Shown here: positions 49,058-56,014 of the stretch, one piece after another
Numbering within the stretch: position 1 is the first letter of the stretch
Layout: each line of letters starts with the position of its first letter
Origin: Segniliparus sp051660745
GTDB taxonomy: Bacteria; Actinomycetota; Actinomycetes; Mycobacteriales; Mycobacteriaceae
Reading direction: 5' to 3'
DNA: 64,000 nt
Assembly (NCBI RefSeq): GCF_051660745.1
Contig: NZ_JBOFQF010000028.1
Coordinates: 248,001-312,000 of the forward strand
Notes under the pieces: model-generated
What the model was told of the DNA's origin: nothing
The model's database searches: none
What the model saw: the letters and a program-made list of their open reading frames with translations, nothing else
Position numbers and translations under genes: made by a program

Positions 49058-50073
49058 GGGGTGATCCTCACGCTGGCCTGGAGCTCGCGCCACTTCTCCC
49101 AGAGGGGTTTCTGTCCCGGCCCGCTCAGCTCAGGACCTTGCCCGTTGGTGGAGAGCACCAGGAGGAGCACGGTGGTGCCGTAGTCGTACAGCAGTGCCTG
49201 GTGATTGCGGTCGAGATCGTGGTTGCGGGAATTCCAGACGTGGTAGTTCTGCTCGATCTGGAGCACGCGGAGGGGTTTGCCTCGGGAGTCCTTGACGGTG
49301 ACGGGCACGGGGTAGAGGTTGATGCGATCACGGACCCCGAGTTTCACGGCCGCGTATTTGCGCAAATAGTCTTCCGCGTTCGGCACGTGGTCTTCCCGGA
49401 GGATCCGAAGCTCGGCCCCGTCCTGTTTGACGACGAGCTCGCGATGTTGGTCGTCGAACGGTTCGAGGCCCCAGCCGGAGAAGGAGGACAGGCTCACCGA
49501 CACCTCCGGGCGGATAGTGCCGAGGCTTTGCGTGGCGGCGGTGGCGCTCACCTGCGCCAGTCGGTCCCGGGTCTTCGCGTTGACGACGCCGGGCACGAAC
49601 AGCACCACAGCGGTGAGCGCGAGGACGGTCGAGCTCGCGAGCCACCCGCGATTGGGGAAGGCCCGTGCGACGATCCACGGCGAGGCGAGCACGAGAGCCC
49701 CGGTCCACCGCAGCAGCGACCAGGCAGGCCGCAGTATCCACCGCCAGAGGGGCCGTAGGAGCCATCGCCAGATTTGCAGGCCTGCCCAGCGCAGCGGCAG
49801 CCAGAGGACGGGCCGCAGTGCCCACTGCCAGAGGGGCCGTAGGAGCCATCGCCAGATTTGCAGGCCTGCCCAGCGCAGCGGCAGCCAGAGGACGGGCCGC
49901 AGTACCCACTGCCAGAGGGGCCGTAGGAGCCATCGCCAGATCTGCAGGCCGATGAAAACGATTGCCGCCCACAGCAGCTGGAAGGGCTTCGCCAACCCCG
50001 AGAGGACAGGCGTGAGCAGAACGCGGTCAGACCACGCGCGCGCCCGAGAAGTCAGCTTCGTCACTTGAAGCAT
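49054..50073 (-). CDS. Membrane protein with three Trp/Arg-rich 28-residue repeats
   Basis: A 339-aa protein. Residues 42-125 are three tandem repeats of 28 residues starting GLQIWRWLLRPLW, the first two differing at one position. Trp and Arg-Pro alternate (WRWLL-RPLW-WxLRPV-LWLPLRW). A hydrophobic segment (about 150-168, STVLALTAVVLFVPGVV) follows, then a beta-rich extracellular-like domain (VSVSLSSFSGWGLEPF, YLRKYAAVKLGVRDRINLYPVPVTVKD). I do not know this architecture. The repeats could be re-entrant or interfacial helices. ATG 50073 lacks an SD. It is coupled to the downstream membrane gene. Confidence 0.65.
   Translation of the reverse strand: MLQVTKLTSRARAWSDRVLLTPVLSGLAKPFQLLWAAIVFIGLQIWRWLLRPLWQWVLRPVLWLPLRWAGLQIWRWLLRPLWQWALRPVLWLPLRWAGLQIWRWLLRPLWRWILRPAWSLLRWTGALVLASPWIVARAFPNRGWLASSTVLALTAVVLFVPGVVNAKTRDRLAQVSATAATQSLGTIRPEVSVSLSSFSGWGLEPFDDQHRELVVKQDGAELRILREDHVPNAEDYLRKYAAVKLGVRDRINLYPVPVTVKDSRGKPLRVLQIEQNYHVWNSRNHDLDRNHQALLYDYGTTVLLLVLSTNGQGPELSGPGQKPLWEKWRELQASVRITP
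49699..49950 (-). repeat. 84-bp tandem repeat, three units (coding Trp/Arg-rich helices)
   Basis: Units at 49950-49867, 49866-49783 and 49782-49699. The first two are nearly identical in DNA; the third diverges in its second half. Each encodes GLQIWRWLLRPLWxWxLRP. Confidence 0.9.
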
Positions 50074-50104
50074 TGTGGCGTCTGGCGGAAGCGCAGTTCA
50101 CAGG

Positions 50105-50120
50105 CCCCTCGGAAGAGGGG
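50105..50120. other. Stable hairpin with GGAA tetraloop
   Basis: CCCCTC-GGAA-GAGGGG, a 6-bp perfect stem with a GNRA loop, lies in the divergent region between the repeat membrane protein and adhC. Further G/C pairing is possible with a bulge. It could be a leader structure for either gene. Confidence 0.3.
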
Positions 50121-50170
50121 GCCCGGCGAGCGGCCCGGTCTGGACTTGCCCTAGAGCACGCTCCAGGTTT

Positions 50171-50202
50171 TAGGGTGGTCGTATGCGCATCAACGTATGC
50201 GC
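50171..50202 (+). promoter_or_regulatory. Candidate adhC control region: -10 plus 9-bp direct repeat
   Basis: TAGGGT (50171-50176) could be the -10. Just downstream CGTATGCGC occurs at 50180-50188 and again at 50194-50202, a 14-bp period that puts both copies on the same helix side region. The SD GGAGGAG lies before GTG 50233. Confidence 0.4.
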
Positions 50203-50232
50203 GGTCCGTCTGCACATTTGGAGGAGATCATT

Positions 50233-51285
50233 GTGACTTTGTCCGTACCCGCGTACGCCGCTTTCTCGCCGACCGAGCCGCTGCGCCCGACGGTGGTGGA
50301 GCGCCGGGAGCCCGGCCCCAAGGATATCGTCATCGACATCGCGTGGGCGGGGATCTGCCACAGCGACATCCACACCGTCCGCAACCAGTGGGGGCCTGCG
50401 AGCTTCCCGGTGGTGCCTGGCCACGAGATCGCGGGCGTGGTGACCCAGGTCGGCTCGGAGGTCGAGAAGTTCAAGGTCGGCGACCACGCGGGCGTCGGCT
50501 GTATGGTCGGCTCCTGCGGCGAGTGTCCGAACTGCAAGGCGGGCGACGAGCAGTACTGCTCCGGCTCGGGCATGATCGGCACGTACAACGCGGTGGGCAA
50601 GGACGGCCTGCCGACCTACGGCGGCTACAGCGACCTGATCGTGGTGGACGAGGGCTTCGCGCTCAAGGTCCCGGACAACCTGCCGCTCGACCAGGTCGCG
50701 CCGCTCTTGTGCGCGGGGATCACCACGTACTCGCCGCTGCGGCACTGGAACGCGGGCCCCGGCACGCGCGTCGGGGTCGTCGGCCTCGGCGGGCTCGGGC
50801 ATATGGCGGTGAAGCTGGCCGACGCGATGGGCGCCGAGGTGACCGTGCTCAGCCAGTCGCTGCGCAAGCAGGAGGACGGGCTCAAGCTGGGCGCGGACCA
50901 CTACTACGCGACCAGCGACAAGGCGACGTTCAAGCAGCTCGCCCGCTCGTTCGACCTCATCCTCAACACGGTGTCGGACGGGGTGGACATCGCGGGCCTG
51001 CTGGAGCTTTTGGACATCGACGGCACCCTCGTGCAGTTGGGCTTGCCGGAGCACCCGCTGAACATCGGCCCCTCGCCGCTGATCATGGGCCGCCGCCGCT
51101 GGGCGGGCTCGCTCATCGGCGGGATCGCCGAGACGCAGGAGATGCTCGACTTCTGTGGCGAGAAGGGTATCGGCTCCGAGGTGGAGCGGATCGAGTCCGG
51201 GCAGATCAACGAGGCGTACGATCGAGTCGTCAAGAGCGACGTCCGCTACCGGTTCGTCATCGACGGCAACACCTTCAAGGCGTAA
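50233..51285 (+). CDS. adhC: Zinc-dependent NADP alcohol dehydrogenase (AdhC type)
   Basis: A 350-aa medium-chain alcohol dehydrogenase of the cinnamyl-alcohol type. Catalytic zinc ligands are in AGICHSDIHTV and VVPGHEIAGVV, structural zinc in CGECPNCKAGDEQYC, and the NADP motif is VVGLGGLGHMAVKLADAMGAEVTVL. The closing DVRYRFVID and LLCAGITTYSPLRHWNAG are as I recall for mycobacterial AdhC (Rv3045). It reduces aldehydes to alcohols with NADPH; the physiological substrate may be lipid-derived. GTG 50233 is chosen for the GGAGGAG spaced 7 nt upstream; the open frame begins 36 nt earlier. Confidence 0.93.
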   Translation: MTLSVPAYAAFSPTEPLRPTVVERREPGPKDIVIDIAWAGICHSDIHTVRNQWGPASFPVVPGHEIAGVVTQVGSEVEKFKVGDHAGVGCMVGSCGECPNCKAGDEQYCSGSGMIGTYNAVGKDGLPTYGGYSDLIVVDEGFALKVPDNLPLDQVAPLLCAGITTYSPLRHWNAGPGTRVGVVGLGGLGHMAVKLADAMGAEVTVLSQSLRKQEDGLKLGADHYYATSDKATFKQLARSFDLILNTVSDGVDIAGLLELLDIDGTLVQLGLPEHPLNIGPSPLIMGRRRWAGSLIGGIAETQEMLDFCGEKGIGSEVERIESGQINEAYDRVVKSDVRYRFVIDGNTFKA

Positions 51286-51291
51286 TGCGGG

Positions 51292-51314
51292 AGCTGGCCG
51301 CTTCGTGGCCAGCT
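51292..51314 (+). terminator. adhC terminator hairpin touching the hisD promoter
   Basis: AGCTGGCC-(7 nt)-GGCCAGCT is a perfect 8-bp stem starting 6 nt after the adhC stop. Its last base is the first base of the hisD -10 box TAGAAT (51314-51319). Confidence 0.65.
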
Positions 51315-51319
51315 AGAAT
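51314..51319 (+). promoter_or_regulatory. Candidate -10 box (TAGAAT) for hisD, leaderless
   Basis: TAGAAT ends 7 nt before ATG 51327 and no SD is present. It directly abuts the adhC terminator stem. Confidence 0.5.
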
Positions 51320-51326
51320 CTCAGGC

Positions 51327-52658
51327 ATGCCTGACTCTCCACCTTTGTTGCGCCGGATCGATTTGCGCGGCAGCGCGCATTCGGCCCGAGAACTGCGCGA
51401 CATCGTGCCCCGGGGCGAGGTCGCGGTGGACTCGGTGGCGGACACGGTCGCGGAGATCGTGCGGACGGTCGCCGAAGGCGGGGCGCAGGCTGCCCTCGCT
51501 TTCGGCGAACGCTTCGACGGCGTCCGCCCGGCACAGGTCCGGGTGCCCGCTGCGGCGTTGAAAGAGGCGGAGGCGGAGCTCGACCCGGCGGTTCGGGAAG
51601 CTTTGCTCGAAGCCATCGCCCGCGCGCGACGAGGGCATGAGGCGCAGCTGCGTCCGGAGACGACCACGGTCCTCGCCGACGGAGCCACAGTCCGGCAGCG
51701 CTGGGTGCCCGTGGAGCGGGTCGGCCTCTATGTCCCCGGCGGCAAGGCGGTGTACCCGTCGAGCGTCGTCATGAACGTGGTGCCCGCGCAGGTCGCAGGC
51801 GTGCGGTCGATCGTTGTCGCCTCGCCGCCGCAGCGCGGCAACAGCGGGCTGCCGGATCCGCTGGTGCTCGCCGCTGCGGCGCTGCTCGACGTGGACGAGG
51901 TGTGGGCGGTCGGCGGCGCGCAGGCGGTCGCGCTCTTGGCGCACGGGGGCACGGACACGGACGGGGCGGAGCTGGACCCGGTGGACGTGATCACCGGGCC
52001 GGGGAACATCTTCGTCGCGGCGGCCAAACGGCTCGTCCGCTCGCGCGTCGGCATCGACGCCGAGGCCGGGCCGACGGAGATCCTCGTCCTCGCGGACGAC
52101 ACGGCCGACCCCGCGCATGTCGCGGCCGACCTCATCAGCCAAGCCGAGCACGACGAGAACGCGGCGAGCGTCCTGGTCACTCCTTCGGAGCGGTTCGCTG
52201 AGGCCGTCGAGGCAGAGCTCGCGCGGCAGCTCCCCGCCGCCGAGCGCCAGACGCAGCTTCGCGCGGCCCTCGCGGGCCCCCAGTCCGCCGTGGTCCTCGT
52301 CGACGACCTTGAGCAGGGGATCGCGGTCGTGAACGCGCACGCCCCGGAGCACCTGGAAGTGATCACCGCCGACGCCGCGGCGGTGGCCGGGCGGGTGAAC
52401 GCCGCAGGGGCGGTGTTCGTCGGCCCGTGGGCCCCGGTCAGCCTCGGCGATTACTGCGCCGGGTCCAACCACGTCCTGCCCACCGCCGCGACAGCGCGGC
52501 ACAGCTCCGGCTTGGAAGTGGGGGTGTTCTTGCGAGGCATGCAGGTGGTCGAGTACACCGAGGCGGCGCTCCGAGAGGTCGCGGGCCACGTCCAGGCGCT
52601 CGCCGCGGCCGAGCAGCTGCCCGCGCACGGCCAGGCGGTCAAGGCGAGGTTCGCATGA
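51327..52658 (+). CDS. hisD: Histidinol dehydrogenase
   Basis: Zinc enzyme that carries out the last two oxidations of histidine synthesis. The 443-aa product has VGLYVPGGKAVYPSSVVMNVVPAQVAGV, VWAVGGAQAVALLAHG, DVITGPGNIFVAAAKRLV, IDAEAGPTEILVLADD, DLISQAEHDENAASVLVT and the C-terminal HAPEHLEVIT-GDYCAGSNHVLPTAATARHSSGL, all conserved. The N-terminus is complete. ATG 51327 appears leaderless. hisC overlaps its stop (ATGA). Confidence 0.97.
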   Translation: MPDSPPLLRRIDLRGSAHSARELRDIVPRGEVAVDSVADTVAEIVRTVAEGGAQAALAFGERFDGVRPAQVRVPAAALKEAEAELDPAVREALLEAIARARRGHEAQLRPETTTVLADGATVRQRWVPVERVGLYVPGGKAVYPSSVVMNVVPAQVAGVRSIVVASPPQRGNSGLPDPLVLAAAALLDVDEVWAVGGAQAVALLAHGGTDTDGAELDPVDVITGPGNIFVAAAKRLVRSRVGIDAEAGPTEILVLADDTADPAHVAADLISQAEHDENAASVLVTPSERFAEAVEAELARQLPAAERQTQLRAALAGPQSAVVLVDDLEQGIAVVNAHAPEHLEVITADAAAVAGRVNAAGAVFVGPWAPVSLGDYCAGSNHVLPTAATARHSSGLEVGVFLRGMQVVEYTEAALREVAGHVQALAAAEQLPAHGQAVKARFA

Positions 52659-53782
52659 GCGTCCCCCGCGAGCGGGAGGTACCCCCAACCCGCTTGTCCG
52701 ACCTGCCGCTGCGGGAGGAGCTGCGGGGCAAAGAGCCCTACGGCGCTCCGCAGCTGGAAGTCTTCGCGCGGCTCAACACGAATGAGAACCCGCACCAGCC
52801 CGCGACCGAGCTGATCGACGATTTGGAGAAGTCTGTCGCGCACGCGGCGGTCGAGATGAACCGCTACCCGGACCGGGACGCGGAAGCCCTGCGCGAGGAT
52901 CTCGCCAGCTACCTCGCGAAACGCACCGGAGTGCCGCTCGCCGCCGCGAACGTGTGGGCCGCGAACGGCTCGAACGAGATCCTCCAGCACCTCTTGCAGG
53001 CGTTCGGCGGGCCGGGGCGCGTCGCGCTCGGCTTCACCCCCTCGTACTCGATGCACCCCATCATCGCGCGCGGCACGCACACGGAATGGGTCGAATGCCC
53101 TCGGCGGGGCGACTTCTCCATCGACCTCGGCGCGGGCCTCGCGGCCATCGCGGAGCGCCGTCCGGACGTGGTGTTCGTGACCACCCCGAACAACCCGACC
53201 GGAGCCGTCGTCCCGACCGACCAGATCCGCGCCATCGTCGAAGCCGCCCCGGGCATTGTGATCGTGGACGAGGCGTACGGCGAGTTCACCGACGAGCCCA
53301 GCGCGATCCGGTTGATCGACCAGTTCCCGACCAAGCTCGTGGTGACCCGCACGATGAGCAAGGCGTTCGCGTTCGCCGGGGCCAGGCTCGGCTATTTCGC
53401 GGCTTCGCCCGCGATGGTCGACGCGATGCTGCTGGTGCGCCTGCCGTACCACCTCTCGGTGCTCACCCAGGCCGCCGCGCGCGCCGCGCTCCGGCACGCC
53501 GACCTCACACTGGGGTCGGTCGCAGATGTGGCCGCCGAGCGCGACCGAGTGGTCGGCGCGTTGCGGACAATGGGCTACCACGTCTATCCGACGGACGCGA
53601 ACTTCCTGCTCTACGGGTTCTTCCCGGATGCGGGAAAGGCGTGGCAGGCGTATTTGGACCGGGGCGTGCTCGTCCGCGACATGGGCTTGCCGCACCTGCT
53701 CAGAATGAGTGTGGGATTGAAGGCTGAGAACGACCTGTTCCTTGAGATCAGCGCGGACTTGGAGAGGAAGGAGACCCGGTGA
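52655..53782 (+). CDS. hisC: Histidinol-phosphate aminotransferase
   Basis: PLP enzyme forming histidinol phosphate from imidazole acetol-phosphate and glutamate. The 375-aa product has LNTNENPHQP, NVWAANGSNEILQHLL, FVTTPNNPTGAVVP, IVDEAYGEF, and the PLP lysine in TRTMSKAFAFAGARLGY. The first dozen residues (SVPREREVPPTR) are encoded by a REP-like palindromic element also found after smc, so the N-terminus may carry a foreign insertion. ATG 52655 overlaps hisD; hisB overlaps its stop (GTGA). Confidence 0.96.
   Translation: MSVPREREVPPTRLSDLPLREELRGKEPYGAPQLEVFARLNTNENPHQPATELIDDLEKSVAHAAVEMNRYPDRDAEALREDLASYLAKRTGVPLAAANVWAANGSNEILQHLLQAFGGPGRVALGFTPSYSMHPIIARGTHTEWVECPRRGDFSIDLGAGLAAIAERRPDVVFVTTPNNPTGAVVPTDQIRAIVEAAPGIVIVDEAYGEFTDEPSAIRLIDQFPTKLVVTRTMSKAFAFAGARLGYFAASPAMVDAMLLVRLPYHLSVLTQAAARAALRHADLTLGSVADVAAERDRVVGALRTMGYHVYPTDANFLLYGFFPDAGKAWQAYLDRGVLVRDMGLPHLLRMSVGLKAENDLFLEISADLERKETR
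52661..52693. repeat. REP-like GC palindromic element, copy 2, within hisC
   Basis: GTCCCCCGCGAGCGGGAGG followed by TACCCCCAACCCGC shares the core of the element at 43352-43398. CCCCCGC can pair with GCGGGAGG. It is translated as the N-terminus of HisC. Confidence 0.5.
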
Positions 53783-54393
53783 CCGATCGCCGAGCCCGGA
53801 TCGAACGGGCGACCAAAGAGACCAAAGTGCTCGTCGAGATCGACCTCGACGGCTCCGGGGCGGTGGACGTCGCCACCGGCGTGCCCTTCTACGACCACAT
53901 GCTCACCGCGTTCGGCGCGCACGGCGGCTTCGACCTGACCGTCCACGCCGAAGGGGATGTCGAGATCGAGGCGCACCACACGGTGGAGGACGTGGCGATC
54001 TGCCTCGGCCAGGCGATCCGCCAGGCGCTCGGCGACAAAGCCGGGATCACCCGCTTCGGCGACGCGTGGGTGCCGATGGACGAGTCGCTCGCGCACGCCG
54101 CGGTGGACGTCTCGGGGCGGCCGTACTTCGTGCACGTCGGGGAGCCCGAGACGCTTGAGGCGTTCACGATCTCCGGCTCCTCGGTCCCGTACCACACCGT
54201 GATCAACCGGCATGTCTTCGAATCGCTGAGCTTTCACGCGCAGATCGCGCTGCACGTCCGAGTGATCCACGGCAGGGACCCGCACCACATCACCGAGGCG
54301 GAGTACAAGGCGGTCGCGCGGGCGCTGCGCCAGGCGGTGGCCATCGACCCGAAGGCGCACGGCAAGGTCCCCAGCACCAAGGGCGTCCTATGA
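53779..54393 (+). CDS. hisB: Imidazoleglycerol-phosphate dehydratase
   Basis: Manganese enzyme dehydrating imidazoleglycerol phosphate. The 204-aa monofunctional form has GVPFYDHMLTAFGAHGGFDL, HHTVEDVAICLGQAI, RFGDAWVPMDESLAHAAVDVSGRPY and HHITEAEYKAVARALRQA, so both HHxxE metal motifs are present. It has no fused phosphatase, as in other actinobacteria. GTG 53779 overlaps the hisC stop and ATG of hisH overlaps its own. Confidence 0.97.
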   Translation: MTDRRARIERATKETKVLVEIDLDGSGAVDVATGVPFYDHMLTAFGAHGGFDLTVHAEGDVEIEAHHTVEDVAICLGQAIRQALGDKAGITRFGDAWVPMDESLAHAAVDVSGRPYFVHVGEPETLEAFTISGSSVPYHTVINRHVFESLSFHAQIALHVRVIHGRDPHHITEAEYKAVARALRQAVAIDPKAHGKVPSTKGVL

Positions 54394-55040
54394 CTTCTGT
54401 CGTCGTGTTCGACTACGGCTACGGGAACGTGCACTCGGTCGCGAAGGCCGTCGCGAAGGCAGGCGCGCAGGTGCAGGTCACTGCGGACCCCAAGGCGGCG
54501 CTCGCCGCCGACGGGCTGCTCGTGCCCGGAGTCGGCGCGTTCGACGCGTGCGCGAAAGGATTGCGGGACGCGGGCGGGGACAAGCTCGTCGACCAGCGCC
54601 TCGCTGGCGGAAGGCCGGTCTTGGGGATCTGCGTCGGGATGCAGGTGCTGTTCGAGGGGAGCGAAGAGCACCACCACGACATCCCCGAGCCGGGGCTTGC
54701 GCAGTGGTCTGGCAGGGTCGAGCGCCTCGCCGCGCCGGTGCTGCCGCATATGGGCTGGAACACTGTGGACTTCCCCGAGGACAGCGAGCTCTTCGCCGAT
54801 GTCGCCAAGGGCTCCCGGGTGTACTTCGCGCACTCCTACGCGGCGCGGGAGTTCTCGCTCGTCGGCGGGGGCCCCTTCGCGGCTCCGCGAGTGACCTGGG
54901 GCGAGCACGACGACAAGTTCGTCGCGGCGGTGGAGGCCGGGGCGCTGTGGGCGACCCAGTTCCACCCGGAGAAGTCCGGCGCGGTCGGCAATCAGCTGCT
55001 GCGCAACTGGCTCGAGCATTGTGGAAGACTGTCATTATGA
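54390..55040 (+). CDS. hisH: Imidazole glycerol phosphate synthase glutaminase subunit
   Basis: Supplies ammonia from glutamine to HisF. The 216-aa class I amidotransferase has VVVFDYGYGNVHSV, PGVGAFDACAKGLRDAG, the nucleophile Cys in LGICVGMQVLFEGSEE, and the His/Glu pair in ATQFHPEKSG. Its partner HisF and HisA are not in the window, although hisA usually follows hisH in actinobacteria. The next gene, overlapping by ATGA, encodes a thioredoxin-like chaperone. Confidence 0.96.
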   Translation: MTSVVVFDYGYGNVHSVAKAVAKAGAQVQVTADPKAALAADGLLVPGVGAFDACAKGLRDAGGDKLVDQRLAGGRPVLGICVGMQVLFEGSEEHHHDIPEPGLAQWSGRVERLAAPVLPHMGWNTVDFPEDSELFADVAKGSRVYFAHSYAAREFSLVGGGPFAAPRVTWGEHDDKFVAAVEAGALWATQFHPEKSGAVGNQLLRNWLEHCGRLSL

Positions 55041-55981
55041 CCAGACCGCAACCGTCGCGCGCGGCTTCGATGCACGGGGCAGTGGACTTGTCCGCGCTGA
55101 AAGCCCAAGCCGACCGCCCGGCCCCGCCTCAGGCTCCGTCGCAGGCCGCCCCTCCGGTCGACTCCGAGCACGTCTTCGACGTCTCCGAGGAGGATTTCGA
55201 GATCCAAGTCTTGGAGCGCTCGACGCGCCAGGTCGTCGTCGTCGACTTGTGGGCGACCTGGTGCCAGCCGTGCAAGCAGCTCTCGCCGGTCCTTGAGGGC
55301 TTGGCCGCGCAGTCCGGCGGACGCTGGGTCCTCGCCAAGGTGGACGTGGACGAGAACCAGCGGATCGCGCAGATCTTCGGGGCGCGGTCGGTCCCCACCG
55401 TGGTGGCTATCGCGGCGGGCAGGCCGGTGAGCGCGTTCCAAGGCGCGCAGCCCGAGTCCGCCGTGAAGCAGTGGCTCGCGGACGTGCTGGAGCAGGCCGC
55501 GCCGGTGCTCGGGCAGGAGGCTCCTGCGGAGGAGTCGGTGGACCCGAGGCTGGTCGCCGCTTCCGAGGCGCTCGCGAGCAATGATTTCGCCACGGCGAAA
55601 GCGCTGTTCGAGGACATCAAGGCGCGCGGGGCAGACGAGACAGAGGGCTCGCAGAAGGCTGCGACGCGCAAAGCGACCGCCGAGGCAGGGCTGCGCGAGG
55701 TGGCTTTCCTCGAGCGCGTGAGCGCGATCTCCCCAGAGGTGCTGCGCGTGGCGCAGGAAAACCCCGGCGATATCGACGCGCAACTCGCGGCCGCGGACCT
55801 CGAAGTGGCGGCGGGCCGCGCCGATCAGGCCTTCGACCGGTTGATCGGCGCGGTGAAAGCCAGCCCGGAGCCCGGCAGGACGGCCGCGCGCAAACGGCTT
55901 CTGGACCTCTTCGAGCTGTTCGAGCCTGCGGACCAGACCGTCATCGCCGCGCGGCGGAAACTGGCCAGCGCGCTGTACTAG
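55037..55981 (+). CDS. Thioredoxin-domain protein with C-terminal TPR-like helices (CnoX/YbbN type)
   Basis: A 314-aa protein. Residues 45-155 are a thioredoxin domain with the active site WATWCQPCKQLSP and the cis-Pro loop RSVPTVVAI. Residues 165-314 are helical, TPR-like (DPRLVAASEALASNDFATAKALFEDI; GDIDAQLAAADLEVAAGRADQAFDRLI), as in the chaperedoxin CnoX/YbbN, which protects proteins from oxidation and hands them to chaperones. A similar protein (Rv1324) lies near glgB/glgE in M. tuberculosis, as here. ATG 55037 overlaps the hisH stop, so it is translationally coupled to the his operon. Confidence 0.88.
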   Translation: MTRPQPSRAASMHGAVDLSALKAQADRPAPPQAPSQAAPPVDSEHVFDVSEEDFEIQVLERSTRQVVVVDLWATWCQPCKQLSPVLEGLAAQSGGRWVLAKVDVDENQRIAQIFGARSVPTVVAIAAGRPVSAFQGAQPESAVKQWLADVLEQAAPVLGQEAPAEESVDPRLVAASEALASNDFATAKALFEDIKARGADETEGSQKAATRKATAEAGLREVAFLERVSAISPEVLRVAQENPGDIDAQLAAADLEVAAGRADQAFDRLIGAVKASPEPGRTAARKRLLDLFELFEPADQTVIAARRKLASALY

Positions 55982-55990
55982 CCGCGCAGG

Positions 55991-56014
55991 CGCCGCTCTG
56001 TCAGGAGAGCGGCG
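55991..56014. terminator. Bidirectional terminator hairpin
   Basis: CGCCGCTCT-GTCAGG-AGAGCGGCG is a perfect 9-bp stem with a 6-nt loop, between the thioredoxin stop and the last codons of the convergent peptidase (stop at 56001-56003). It serves both strands. Confidence 0.75.
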
